A DNA stretch of 64,000 nucleotides from Haemaphysalis longicornis (GCA_013339765.2 CM023457.1:47013347-47077346); one strand, 5' to 3'. Positions 11,860-23,990 are shown, numbered from the stretch's first letter. The notes: generated by a model from the letters alone, not told the origin. Made by a program: numbers and translations.

Positions 11860-13957
11860 TATAATGGTGTAAATATAGATTTATGGAAGAAGTAACTGGT
11901 CCCAGGCACTTGGTCAGGGCTCAGCAGATAGCGCGCACGATTCATTTATGCAAATTTTGGGGAAACATTATAGTGAGTCTTTCCCAATGAAAGAATTTGG
12001 GTCCCGGCGACAAATACGAAAACCCTGGATTGGTCCACAGCAGTTGAGATTAATCAAGGGAAAGAATAAATTATATCGTCGGTTCCTAAGCACGCATAAT
12101 TTATCGGATCTTGCAACGTTCAAAAAACTTCGAAATCGTTTGAAGTCTGAGCTGCAGAAAGCGAAGGCTCACTACTATCAACAACTCTTTTCTGACGCAT
12201 CACGCCGACCGGACCACACGTGGAAAATCATGAATGACGCTCTTGGTGCGCGCCGAAACCAGACTGATGTACGGGAGATTACTGAAGACGGAACAGTTAT
12301 TTCTAACACTTTGCTCTGTGAGCATTTCAATGAAAATTTTATCAGTTCAATAGCAGACACCGCTATTTCTTCGCTTAACCGTGTACTCTCGACCTTCACC
12401 GCCTCGGAAACTCTGTTTCTGTTGCCAACCGACTACAACGAAGTACATCGCACATTTATTTCCTTAAAAAACAGTAAAGCCACGGATAATGACAACATTC
12501 AAATTAGACCAGTTAAATACGTCCTAGACTACATTTGCCCGTGCCTTCTGCGCATTTTCAATCTCTGTTAAGAGTCTGGTTGTTTTCCCTCAAAAATGAA
12601 ACAAGCAAAAGTTTCAGCAATATACAAGGCAAAATTTTAAAATGTCCCCACCAATTACAGGCCAATTTCTGTTCTGCCCGTGTTATGAAAGGACTCGGAA
12701 AAATACTTATCTCACGTCTGGAATCATTCTTTTTTAAGCATAAAATGTTATCATCTCGCCAACATGGCTTTCGCAAGGGATGCCTACGGAATCCACGCTG
12801 CTTATGCAAGAAGAAATCAGAATCGGATAAGCTGATTTTGGGTGTTTTCGTTGAATATAGCAAGGTTTTCGATCCCATTAATCATAAAGCACTTACTGCA
12901 AAACTATACCGCTACGGCGTGCCTGGTGGGCCGCACCTTTTGCTGGAGTCTTACATTACAGATCCCCTGCAGTCTGTTGTTATGATCGGCTATCCCCCTT
13001 CTTTTGAAAATATTCTGTGTGGAGTTCCACAGGGTAGTGTCCTAGGCCCCTTTTTATTTAATGTGCACGTTAACGACATCGTATGTATTGATGATAACAC
13101 TGAATTCCTCTTGTACGCCGATGATAACAGTCTGTTTATTCCTAGTGATAATATTATAAACCTTTCCTCGCGCGTAAATACTGTTCTGTCCAAATTGCTC
13201 CACTGGTCAAACAAAATAGTTTGAAAATTAACGTTAAGAAATCAAAGATTATAATATTCGCGCCAAAGAACAAACGTATACCAATTAGAAATGGTATACC
13301 TGGTTTGATCACGCATCGACATTGTAAAAGAGCATGAAATCTTGGGAGTGGTATTCTCGCAGCGCATAACACGGAACTGGCACATGGAATTGTTTGCCAA
13401 AAGTTATCCTCTGCTGTGGGCGCACTGTATTGTTGTCGTGACATTTTCCCAATGAGTGCTAAACTCCTCATTTATAACGCCCTTTTCAGATCTCACTTGA
13501 ATTATTGCACTTCGGTATGGGGCACGACTACTAAAAAGAACATCAATGTATTCCTCCTTGAAAAAAGGGCATACGATGCATCAGTCATGTTCCGTATCTT
13601 CATCCCACCAAACAGGAATGTCAGCATCACAACATAATCAACATTCAGAATCTTTGCATGTACCGACTCTTGTATCGGCTTTACTTTTCGAGCACTGCCC
13701 ACCATAATTTGTAGTGGAAATGTCTGGTCTATCATTACGAACCGAAACAGGTCGAACTCGTGAACAAGGCAAATATATTGTTCCTCGGCGTCACACTGAC
13801 TACTTTTTACAATCGCTTAGCCACAACATACTTGTGATGCTTAACCGATGACGTTCACATATTGGTTAATGTGCCCGTATCAGTTGTAAAGAATTGCATT
13901 GTATAATTTTCAACGACAAATTACAGTGATGTTGGTATCACTGTTTTTATGGTATTC
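11860..13957 (+). mobile_element. Decayed non-LTR retrotransposon (LINE) ORF2, 5' part
   Basis: The reading frames 11,948-12,571, 12,535-13,224 and 13,416-13,637 line up as one broken ORF2. The first has the linker typical of these elements (RKPWI, then AKAHYYQQLF). The second carries reverse transcriptase motifs: EYSKVFDPINH (degenerate FxDxxKAFD), GVPQGSVLGPFLF and LYADD. The third contains HLNYCTSVWG, usual after the polymerase domain. Frameshifts and stops show that it is dead. There is no endonuclease upstream, so it is 5' truncated. Its 3' end continues at 15,128 after an inserted DNA element. Clade is most like CR1/Jockey-group LINEs, judged from motif spacing and the short-repeat tail only. 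Confidence 0.85.
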
Positions 13958-15127
13958 TTAGAGGGGTGCTGACACAAAATTTTGAAGGCGAGGTAACTTC
14001 GGAGGTAGATTGGTGTGAACACATATACATCATCTAAAAAATATCAGCGGCGAATACAGCCTAGAACATACTTAAAATCAATTTAAAAGTGTACTAAACG
14101 CAACCGAGCAGCCAGCAGAGGTCCACGTGCAATCGACATCCCGTAGATATTTTGTAAAAAAACATCCAAACACGTCACGAGTTTGTGTTTGTCTCTTCCG
14201 CACTGCCGGCGTTTTTCGCCGGCTCGCCCAGCTCGCCGCTCCAATCGGAGGGCGGAGCTTCTGCTCTCGAGAACGAACGACCCGATCGTTGGCGGCGGAG
14301 GCGCCGTGATTTCGTCGGCTCATCGGGCAGCTGGCCGCGACCAAAGTTCTACAGCGTTTCCAGGCACTCTGTTTTTATGACTTTTTATTTACATGGAACG
14401 CGAAAACGCGCCGGAGTCACGAAAAGCCCACTGAGCGAGCCGCATGGTCGCTGTGCTCGCGGTGGCCACGACCGTGAAGTGGCGCAGGCCGGCGCAGGTA
14501 GCTCGAGTGATAGCTTGTTACCGCTGCACGAAATTGTCCCCAAGTCCCGACCATGGTGGCTTACATGAGAAAGGAGTTAATGATTCGATGGCAAGTTGCA
14601 TTAAAAATTGTCGTCTGCACCGCTTACGAGAGCGGCAATCGAATATCCGCCGCAGTGCTGAGCCGAACACATCTGTAGGCGGACCTGTAGGCAGACCGGC
14701 CGGCTGCTCCCAGCGCGCGTGTTGCCACCCACTGTCTCGACCGTCGCGCGTCGTTCTTTAGCCGCTGTAGCATTTGCACTCGCAGCGTTTGCGTCACGTC
14801 CATGGTCGCTTTTTAATTAAGCGGCTCACGAGATCAGTACGTGGGGGCATTCGCAGATACTGCCGGCGATGCGGATTCGACAGTGCTACGGCAGCTCTCT
14901 GATATCCCTGCGACAATCACGTGGTTAGATTTGTTCACACAAAATCCGCCGTTTCGCGGCACCCGCTGAAACCGAAACTGCGACTGCCGCATTGAAAATG
15001 CCTCTAATTAAACAACCGTCGCATGCAGGAGCAAATGAGGTTTCTACAGGTGATAAGTAGGTCACTAGCTACTTAACGCAACAAAAAAAAAACAAGATGC
15101 AAAATTTTTGTGTCACTGCCCCTTTAA
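13958..15127. mobile_element. TIR DNA element (non-autonomous), TTAA-type ends, inserted in a LINE
   Basis: The left end (13,958-13,986) reads TTAG then AGGGGTGCTGACACAAAA. The right end read inward on the minus strand (15,127-15,099) reads TTAA then AGGGGCAGTGACACAAAA. These are imperfect ~24-bp terminal inverted repeats next to TTAA (left copy mutated to TTAG). The interior is GC-rich around 14,180-14,330 and has no transposase. LINE sequence lies on both sides, which fixes the boundaries independently. The TTAA target suggests a piggyBac-type enzyme, but that is inference. Confidence 0.75.
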
Positions 15128-15425
15128 GGGATGGCATACTGTGTGGTATGTGTTTGACGCCTTGTAAAGTTGTATTTCCACGTTATTGATTAATAATAAT
15201 GACATATTGTTCAGTTTATCGTAACATTGCTTCTGCATATTTTTTTTTGTTTTCAACAAACTAAGCTGTGCAATGTATTGTTTATGACCAAAATTGTCGC
15301 AGCTGCACCGGCACTCTGGCTCCGTCAAGCTGTCTCTACAGCTTCTTGCCAGAGTGACCATCAGCATTGTGGAAGTTGTAGCAATGTTGAAATAAAATTT
15401 GATTTGATTGATTTGATTTGAATTA
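15128..15425 (+). mobile_element. LINE 3' end, continuation of the element at 11,860
   Basis: This is 3' UTR-like sequence ending AATAAAATTTGATTTGATTG followed by a short TTGATTTGA-type repeat. Such short-repeat tails mark the 3' ends of CR1/L2-like LINEs. It resumes directly after the right end of the TTAA element. Confidence 0.7.
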
Positions 15426-15618
15426 AATTTAAGGAGCCCAAAAACAAACAAAAAACTAAAGAAGTATTAAAAACTCACTAGAATTTCATACACCCAGTGT
15501 CTACCCCGAAAAAATTAAGTCTTCGTTTATAATTACAGGGCAGCGTAGCTGGGCCGCCCTCTTAGCCATCTGATCTTGAACATTCCCGAAGGGTTCCCGA
15601 GATCTCGAACGTCAAATT

Positions 15619-15975
15619 TTAAAACAATTCCCGCAGATGACAGCGCATTACAGGAGAAGAGCGCTGTAGCAAAGTGTACGCCACCAGGGGATAAACGTTT
15701 AGCTTCATCCCACACGCCAAGGAACCTTTGCACTGCCTCAAAACGCCGCCCTTCTTAATCATTTCGCCGCAGGTGCAGTACGTATCGACCGTTGTTCGCC
15801 CATCCTCACAAAATCTAAAGCCAGGGCTGACACACAGCCGCCAGCCCTCCGTTTCAACTAAGTTTACGACCTCTTGTTCTGTGCAGCCCTTCTTCTTCCG
15901 CAACTTCGCTGCGTTTCTCTTTAAGCCTACAAAGCTGCCACACTCAGCTGGACGTCTACACCACGGCGTATATTC
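15619..15975 (-). other. Cysteine-rich open stretch, possible exon of unknown gene
   Basis: The minus-strand frame can be read from about ECGSFVGLKRNAAK through a Cys-rich part (WRLCVSPGFRFCEDG, TVDTYCTCGE, LRQCKGSLACG). Six to seven cysteines in about 90 residues, and a possible CAG acceptor near 15,948, resemble an exon of a small secreted disulfide-rich protein. I do not recognise a family, and no partner exon or clear donor was found. It may equally be chance or part of an old element. Confidence 0.2.
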
Positions 15976-16219
15976 TGCGTCCTAGGCATGTAACTCAATC
16001 TCCACAACCTTATTTATATCAACGACACAAGTAAGAACTCTTAAATAGCACATTTCAGCAATTTCAACGGTTTGTACCTCGTTAACAACGTTAAATGATT
16101 TTGCGTGGCTTCGCTGAACACATGCGAGATTTCTTGTAAACGCTTCTCGTGATAATTGTTGCGGGAGGTTTTGAAGTTGTTCTGCTACGGGAAGGAAGAG
16201 TTGACTTACCCTTAACTTC

Positions 16220-17751
16220 TTGAGTCCCATACCTAATTCTTCGCAAGCTTACCTGCTTTCAAAAACCCCGCGCGCTTTAAGACAGCCAAGCCTTATGGAT
16301 GAACAAGCTCCAGTGGGAAAAGCAGACAATTTAGTAGAGAACGTTGATGGAAAAACGGGCGTGGCGACTGGTCTTCGGTCCTGCACACAAGTCCCAAGAA
16401 CTCCGACGCTGGAATACCGGTATTTATTCGGAGCCTTGACCCTTCAACGACAGTAAAGGATCTGCACCCAGAACGTGTAGCAAGCGAGCTTCGATCAGCA
16501 GCAGGTGAACCCGCTAACTACATGCGCCTAACGCAAAATGGTCTTCTGCTGCTCGGCGCCAGAACAGCGGACGCTACCGTCCGCCTGCAGCGGCTCAAGC
16601 GGCTCGACGACACGCCGGTAGAAGTGACGCTGCCGCTATGGTACGGCCGCAACATCGCCAAGATCCGACGCGTCCCCGTTTGGTTCGACGACGACGCCAT
16701 CCGCGAGTCCCTCTTCCCCTCGGCGGGCGTCATTTCTGCACGGCGTCTCGTCGCCTACCACGCCCTCCGCAGCGGACGTCGTCACGACATTCCTCAGACC
16801 AGCGTGGTCCTCCTGTTCCGGCCCGACATCAGCCAGATTCCGTCCAGCGTTGGGCTCTGTGGCGTCAAATACGCCGTCGAGCCCTACCACCTCCCGCCCA
16901 CTCAGTGTATGAACTGCCAACGCTTTGGACACGTGGTTCGCATGTGCAAGACACCCACCCGCTGCAAGGTGTGCTCGGGGCGCCACACCTACCGCCACTG
17001 CAACCGTCGGAAGAACCCTCGGTGCGCCAATTGTGGCGGTCCCCACGCGGCCACTTTCGCCATGTGCCCGCAGAGAAGACGGCTGTACCCTCCTCTGAGC
17101 AAGCCGCACCAGCCGCCGAAGCCACCGGTCTTCAGCGGTGGCGACGCTGGGGGTCCACCTAGAAGGCCGTCAACAACGGGAATGGCACCAAGACCATCAG
17201 CTCCGAGGACGCCTGGTAGACCTCAACCACCGCCGATGCGGCGTACACCCCAGGGGATACTGCCGCGCGGAGGACCTCAGTATCCTGTACAACGAAGCCG
17301 CCCTGAAGTGGGCGTAGGGGCTAGGAAGCCGCTGTGGAGTTCGCCGCCGTCACGTGGGTCGTATGGAGCGAGGGCGATGATTCCGAGGGCATTATTGCTT
17401 AATCGCCAAACAACGAAGCACCCTCCGCCCTTTATTACACGACGAACACCTCAGCCCTCCACCTTTCGGCTTCCAGCGTTTTCCATTCAACGGGCCGACC
17501 CACCGGAAGGCGTGTTTCTTCAGCGGAGTGGCGACCTAACTTGCGTCGCTAAGTACAAGGACTCTGGCCCGGATTGTGCTGACGTAGACTTGCAAGTGTT
17601 CGCCCGCACGCATAGATATTATCACAGTTCTATCACCACGACATTTCCATCTTGTATTTCTTGGGACTTCAAAGGTGCTATCGCATTACGTAGCGGAAAT
17701 TTGTTCGTAAGATATTACTTCGCTTCAATCCACGGTCCAAAATATTCGTGA
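16220..17751 (+). mobile_element. LINE ORF1 (Gag-like nucleic-acid-binding protein), no ORF2
   Basis: A 409-residue open frame from 16,522 carries three zinc knuckles in tandem: C129-x2-C-x4-H-x4-C142, C148-x2-C-x3-H-x4-C160 and C168-x2-C-x3-H-x6-C182. A basic, proline-rich region follows. This is the layout of ORF1 of I/Jockey/R1-group LINEs, which coats the RNA. The frame probably starts upstream: sequence before 16,522 in the same frame (VFIRSLDPS, ERVASELRSAAGEP) is of the same type and is joined across a frame break near 16,400 to the frame at 16,220. No endonuclease or reverse transcriptase follows; downstream of about 17,500 the sequence loses the family character. Confidence 0.8.
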
Positions 17752-18182
17752 TTCGGGGTGGAGATTTTAGGTGTAATTGATGACAAGTGTAATTTGGTGT
17801 AATTCGTGTTGATTATCCTAATTGCGGGTGCCTAATTCGTCGCCCTGGTAAGGCGCGAACTCCCCGCCAGGAATTTTTAGAAACGGTTAAGTTGGAAGTC
17901 CCTAATAAATGCTTAAGCCGCCCTGCTATACACCAAGCCAAATTAAAGTCCGATTCCTAGTAAACATACTTGCATTTCTGGGAAAATCTGACCTAAAGTA
18001 CGAAGATACCGGAGCGTTTGGCTGAAGGCTACGCATGGATTCCCTTGAATAGGGAACCACTTCCACATGATCTTCTGATCAATGCTCATAATAAAAGTTG
18101 TTCTCTCCCTAAGACCCCACGTATTCCTATAAAACACTACATACCGAGTTCATTCACATCGGCTTCACTACTGGTAAAAAAA

Positions 18183-18432
18183 TGACACCATCTTCCCATA
18201 GGGAACCCTGAGTAGTATACAAAGCAGCAATGGGGTCGATTCAAGTGCCCATTAGTTTTCAGTTTCGTCGTTTCCGTTAGGTTGAGGTACTTAGCTACCG
18301 TTCTATTACAGTTTGGTTTCCATGGTACTACCACACTTTTCACTTACCCGGAACTACGAAATGGGAAATTGCGTTCAGCCCATGGCTTGTCGCTACTACT
18401 CAGGGTTCCCCTACGTGAAGATGGTGTAATTT
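18183..18432. repeat. Inverted-repeat pair related to 955-1,075
   Basis: The left arm (about 18,183-18,270, minus orientation) and the right arm (about 18,345-18,432, plus orientation) both contain the CCCTGAGTAGTA / TACTACTCAGGG core flanked by ATGGTG/CACCAT sequence. They match the unit at 955-1,075, so two diverged copies face each other. It is a foldback-type element without coding capacity. Confidence 0.6.
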
Positions 18433-18445
18433 TATTAGATGCGAC

Positions 18446-18815
18446 GGGGCTATGTCCCTCCCTTGTCGTTGTTGCCCGTCCACACCCCCACTGCGCATGC
18501 TCGGCTTGCTGAACGCCCGGTGGTGTCTTAACCCTTTAATGGCTCCTGGAGCGACAGTGTTCCGGTGTCTTCCTGGGCCGGCCGAGATGAGCCGAGCATG
18601 CGCAGTGGGGGTGTGACGCGCCACAACAAGGGAGAGACATAGCCCCGACCATGAGATGCTGGAGCGACAGTGTTGCCGGTGTCTTCCTGGGCCGGCCCGA
18701 GACGAGCATCGCTTCCGCCAAAGGGCTCCTTGCAGCGACAGTGTTGCCGATGTCTTCCTGGGCCGGTGAGATGGACGGCGACAAAAAGGAGCCGAGAGCG
18801 AGAGATGCTTTGCAT
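18446..18815. repeat. 57-bp-arm palindrome and 31-bp tandem motif (MITE-like)
   Basis: The arm at 18,446-18,505 (GGGGCTATGTCCCTCCC...GCATGCTCGGC) is matched in reverse complement by 18,591-18,646. A motif GCGACAGTGTT...CTGGGCCGG occurs three times in the same direction (18,551, 18,664 and 18,735). The block ends with GATGCTTTGCATCT, also seen as GATGCGAAGCATCT at 653-666 next to a related sequence, so these are two members of one family. Confidence 0.65.
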
Positions 18816-19231
18816 CTAAAATGCATTTCTCGAAAGACTGTTGCAGCGCCAATGTAAGAAATTATACGGCAAACAATAATGACCCAGTAGGCTTTTATTA
18901 AATATCTCCATAACACCGCGCCATCGTAAGAAGCGTCATCCACAGAACGCTTTTAGGTGCGGAGTACCTTAGGGCCGCGCAATGTCCGTCCGAGTCCGTG
19001 CGCATAGCATTTTCGATCGCAAAAAATTACACAGGCACCGGCAGATGTGAGCCTGTGTCTGGATAGACCAGATAGATTTAGTGTCAGTCATCTTACCCAT
19101 TGGGCTACGACCATGGCTTTACCTGCCCGAAAGTCCAACGGCTTACTCTCGCGTCTGCAATGGTGCGGAGCACCTTAGGACCTCCCAATGTCCATCCGCG
19201 TGCACACCACCATCAAATGAAATCATGCGAA

Positions 19232-19300
19232 ATTCGATTTGAGGCGTGAGTTGCAGTTTCATTTAGGGAATAATCAAGGTGCAACTCACGGCTCAAATCG
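19232..19300. repeat. Small stem-loop
   Basis: CGATTTGAGGCGTGAGTTGC near 19,232-19,252 is matched in reverse complement at about 19,280-19,300 with a 27-base loop. Nearby, two ~45-bp direct repeats (about 18,955 and 19,160, beginning GGTGCGGAG) suggest one small repeat unit. Confidence 0.5.
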
Positions 19301-19399
19301 AATGACGGTCGGGGCGCAAATCGGATGTCACTCTGGAGCAACTTGGATGTCATTTCGAGTCCCCGTACTCCGCCCCCTCGCCATCATGCACGGAGTGGA

Positions 19400-19545
19400 T
19401 ATCTCTGCAATTTTAAAGACGATAGTCTTTCTTGGGCTCCTTAAACCCAGAATTTTGGTCTGTCTGTATGTCTGTATGTCTGTACCGTCTGTCTGTCTGT
19501 GACTCGATTCAGCCACCGGCCAAAGCAAACAATGCCTGCCCATTA
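19400..19545 (+). repeat. CTGT-array repeat, copy 1
   Basis: The array (CTGTCTGTATG-type) lies between conserved flanks: GCAATTTTAAAGACGATAGT with CAGAATTTTGGT before it and ACTCGATTCAGCCACCGG after it. The same flanks enclose the pure array at 61,430-61,605, so the array belongs to an interspersed element. Confidence 0.7.
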
Positions 19546-19549
19546 GTCT

Positions 19550-22270
19550 TATATAGTCACAGCTAAATCTACCCGTCTATGTCCGGTGTAAGGTTCATAC
19601 TTGTCAACATTTGTTTGAAGAGAACAAGAACATTACGCAAATATGAGACAGCAAATCAATACAGAAGTGATATTTGCAGTGTTCCTTTATAAAAAATCAA
19701 ACATGCTTGCTTTTGCGAAATTAAATACTTCATCACTGCAGAAAAGAATTCACTTCGCCGTCGCCTACTGTCGCCCCGCGCCACTATAGCTTCTTGCGCC
19801 ATTTAAGAAATCAACCGGCAACAGTTTACGCAAGGTTCCACTAGATAGGTTCCACGTTCTGCTTGCAACGCACGTGGAGTAGGGAAACGCGGTTCATAAA
19901 CGTTGAAGTAGGGCGCCTCGATTAACGCGCTTCTCCGCCCGTCAGCAGCGTTCGCATCGAGACACCCGGTTGAGCAGTATAACGCGGGAAATTTAAAATA
20001 ACTTAAGCAATCCTTTGGCGTCTTTACCTGGGAGGAGCGCGAACGCAAGAGGAACAACATGAGAGGTGAGCGGCAAAACGAAGGGAGCATTTACTTCGAA
20101 TAGCCGATAAAGACTATCGTCTTTTGACGACATTTGCAACGAAAGGAGCAGATACGCGGCCAATTTTTTAAACTTCGCTTCGTCCGCGCCCCCATGTCGT
20201 CCAATTTGTCGTAGTAAACCCAGCGCAATTCAAGATGCAGTAGTAGCGACTAGCCCCATTCTACGTCTTTTTTTAAACGTTAACGTTAAACTTAGCTTCC
20301 CTACTACAAACGGATGCATTACTAAGGAGATTTTTAAGGAAAAAATAAGGAGTCTGATATGAAAGCATGCAGCCTTAGCTATTTCTATGATTAGCTCTTA
20401 TGCATGCACCGAAAGTATGAAACGCCAAGCATAGCAGATGTACAGGCGCGCATTATTGAAATTAATTAGGAATGCTTAGTCATTCCAATACTTCTTCCCT
20501 AACATCATTTTCCATCGGCTGAAGAAACGGTTCGCCGTCAGGAGTGTGTTTTTTTAAAGAAGAATTACTGCCTTTTAATACCTGAATAGTGGGGCGTATA
20601 TAACACGAAAATTTTTCAAACAGGTACGCATTTGATATTTTCCCGTCCTAAACACGCGTTACTGCATTGTATGCAAAATTGTTTTTTTTTTCTTTCTCCC
20701 GTCATCTCCGACGTTTCCCACGCTGGAATCTTTTTTCTCCTCTTTTTCCCATGCGTCGCTGGCAAGGCTGTTTCTTGGCGCCATATAAGCGGTCTGATAT
20801 GGAAGCAGGAAGGTCCCAAAATATTTTGATACCAAAATGCGATCCCATGTGCCTTTATGGAACTTTAAATACCGAGCCCTGTTAAACTCGGCTGCATTAC
20901 TACACACAAACGCATTGCTGGAAGTTTAAAGAAATGCGCCAGCTGGGGTGATTCGCATGGCTTAGTCTTAGCGGTACGCCGTCTATGGCGTCTAGTTCCG
21001 TATAGTTCTCTTACCAATGTCAGTGCACTTCGAAATAAAACTACTCAAGGTTCAATGCCAGTTAAGACTCCGTCGTACATTATCGGTTGTATCGTCGAAC
21101 AAATAGTACCAGCAACTATTGCAGCTCAGATCGTACGAACAATATTATTGTTTCCAAGTTCCTCGGTCAAGAACACGGAATACTACACATAAATTATTAC
21201 CGGTTTTGTTTCACAGGCATTGCACCACAAAGAGAACTTATTTTAAGGAATCGTCGACATTGCAAGTGGATGGGCTGGCTGGAAGCGTTGTCAGTGTACC
21301 GGAGTATTATCAACGCTGCTTTCTCCATGAGTGGTTTTCCGGCCGAACCGTTAAATTATTCTGGATGAAAGTTGGCTTCAAGGACTGAAGCCCGCTTAGA
21401 GTTGGCTCAGGAACTCAGGCTTATCAAGAGTTGGCTCAGAAACTTGCGGATGCGACTCTATCAATTCTCACATGGCCAGCTTTTGTCATCCAGCGGAAAT
21501 TCATGGGAGTTTGCGTTTAACTGAATCTTTCCTCGAAAAAAAAAATATTGAAGATTTTTCAAGTTATCTGGACTTTGGTACTGCATGTCGGACCTATATG
21601 TGCTTGACACCGTTTCCCGTCTTCAAAATTGAATCTGTTAATAAGATACACGACGCCCAAGGTCCTGCCACCCACTATGAGACCAGCGTTAACTCCTTGC
21701 TACACGTTGGCCGGGGGACTTTAGGTTCTCTAACCCTTCTTAGAGCACCGACACCCGTATGTATCTCCCTTCTTGATTCTCGGTTCCAGGTAACTCGGTT
21801 CAACAAATAGCGCGGCAACTACCTTAGATCGCATTCTGATTAAGCGACCTGATTTTGCTTCGCCTGCGCACTTACTTTCTTGTGCTGAGTCATCACTCAT
21901 TAGTCGTTTTCGTGGGGAACGCAGCCCCTCCGAAAAGCAAAAAAAAAAACGATGAAACTCATTCCCGTTTACCAGACCGCTAAGTCTGAAACCATTAAAA
22001 ACAAAATACAAGACTTTACCGATACATTTCTTGAAGACTTCGATAACCATCCACTTCAGTGAGGACTTCAAGCAACATTTATCGACTAATCAATGAGTAC
22101 ATTCTGGGTTACATTATTGCTTCTTATCTACATGCGCAACGTTAAAACGCGCATGTCAAGCACGTATCTAATGAGCGAAAAAAAAACGTTGTTGTCGGTT
22201 ATCCAAAGATTCACCGTTAGGCAGTCGCAACGTTAAACCTTATCACCTAAGACGCGTCAAGGAACATAAA
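19550..22270. other. Intergenic stretch, at most LINE debris
   Basis: No gene was recognised. A plus-strand reading around 21,810-21,900 contains LDRILIKRPDFASPAH, reminiscent of the endonuclease-to-RT region of tick LINEs, but frames are broken and I could not confirm it. Confidence 0.35.
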
Positions 22271-22275
22271 ACTCG

Positions 22276-22809
22276 ATGTACGTCAGGTCTGATAACGAAC
22301 CTCTTAACATTAATCCTAACGTCAGGAAAATTTCGGGGAAGGCGTTGGTCAATCCATCTCTCAGTGTATGGGCTGCTCTGTGCGTGTGTGTAACGCAGTG
22401 TCGGTTCCTCACAAGTATGGACTGTGCAATTAGCCAAGACCTCAAGCACATTCTGTGCGCATTTCCTCGCTACGAAGTCGAATGCCCCACCACTAAGCTT
22501 TCTCTGGGCTTGCCTGTGTCATCCCAGCTCTCTAGGATCCTGGCTCGGCAAGAGCGAACTCTGACGCCGAACTCTGACGCCGGCGCGACTCACTACCGTG
22601 CCCATCCAAGGGTACGGGGGAGAGGCTGCGTTGCTGGAGGAAGCTTAGTAGCTCGAGCCGGGCCACTGGCCCAATACCCCTCGAGGCCTTAACCAAGGCA
22701 GGAATGGGAAGAGGACACCGCCTACTTCACAGGGTCTCCTGATTCCCCATCCCCACGCAGGATCATGCAATAAAGTCTCTCTCTCTCTCTTCCTTCTCTC
22801 TCCTCTCTC

Positions 22810-22870
<61 letters not shown>

Positions 22871-22872
22871 GG
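22276..22872 (+). mobile_element. LINE 3' end with (CT)n tail
   Basis: The frame 22,276-22,690 contains DLKHILCAFPRYEVEC, a decayed form of the C-terminal Cys/His module of LINE ORF2 (usual form HLLC.CPRY). The 3' UTR ends CATGCAATAAAGT and runs directly into a ~98-bp CT-rich array (22,774-22,871). Confidence 0.65.
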
Positions 22873-23559
22873 GATCTTCTTTGGCCGTGGTTATAACAGA
22901 ATATCGCGCAACAAGGGCGCTCTTAACGTTCCCCCGGAGCACTGCACTTGGCAGTGAGCTATAAACTTTTGGACAAATGACTCTCTCGCCTGATTGTGTA
23001 TGTGCTTTTCGTATGTATCTGTATTTTTGAGCAGTCGTGTGTATGTGAGAGTTCTTTTCATTCCTTTCATATCACCTCACCTCCATCCGGCAGCAAGTCG
23101 GGCGGCTAGCCGGGCTGACCCGCCGGCCCATTGAAGATATTTCTTCTCTCTAACACAAAAACCCGACTCCACTAGATGTTAACTAGCTTCGCTATAGAAG
23201 TCCATCAGCCTATATTGTCTGTCTGTCCTTTGTGGGGGAGGGTGGAGGGGGGGCAGCTCAGTGAAATTGAACTACGTTTTTGATAAACCCAAAAACGACG
23301 ACTTATCTGCTTAACAACAGCCACTATTAGGCCGGACTGCAGTTCGTGTATAAAATTAGGCTACAGTTCTCTTTCCCCTCTTTTGCCTCGTGCCTTTCAT
23401 CTTCCTCCGGTCCTTTCATCCTCTTTTCCTTCCTTTCGTGGCCCTCCAAATGTACTCAAAAACGGGCTGGGATTACACGCATCCCTATGACAGTCCTCTG
23501 TATGGATATCCCCATAAGAGAGTACGGGCAGTTTTAATGCGTACCATTCCTTGCCGAGT

Positions 23560-23990
23560 ACCCCTACAACCAGGACCGCGTAAAGCACTGCATTTTCACA
23601 GTGCTGCAGATTTCGCGAGAGTTGTGCACCTTTAATCGTTATAATAGCGTAATTGAAGATAATTGGTAACAAAAATGTGAAAAACCAAAATTAAGAGAAA
23701 TATAAAAGTGTAGCGAAAATGGCAGACCCCGTAATGCCCTGCATTCTGTCAATATTGTAGAATTAGTGGAAGTTCCACTTTTAATTTTTATAATAGCGTA
23801 AACGGAGATAAATGTTAGGACAGAGTTGAACTAAAAAAAACTAAGAAATCCAAAAAACAGCGAAAATGTCGAACCGCGTACGGCCTTCATTTACACAAAA
23901 ATGTAGATTTGGCGGAAGTAACACTTTCAATCGTTATGATAGCGTAAGTGTAGATAATTGGTCGGGAAGACTTTATAAAAACCAGAAATT
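23560..23990. repeat. Diverged tandem array, unit about 147 bp
   Basis: The motif ATCGTTATAATAGCGTAA with GATAATTGG recurs at about 23,635, 23,784 and 23,929, i.e. at spacings near 149 and 145. The intervening parts (CGAAAATGGCAGACC..., CGAAAATGTCGAACCGCG...) also align, and a partial unit precedes the first. About three units, strongly diverged, AT-rich. Confidence 0.65.

Noticed and set aside
16638..17162. 174-codon plus frame and 157-codon minus frame over the Gag-like ORF
   Set aside because: Shadows of the zinc-knuckle frame; neither has motifs.
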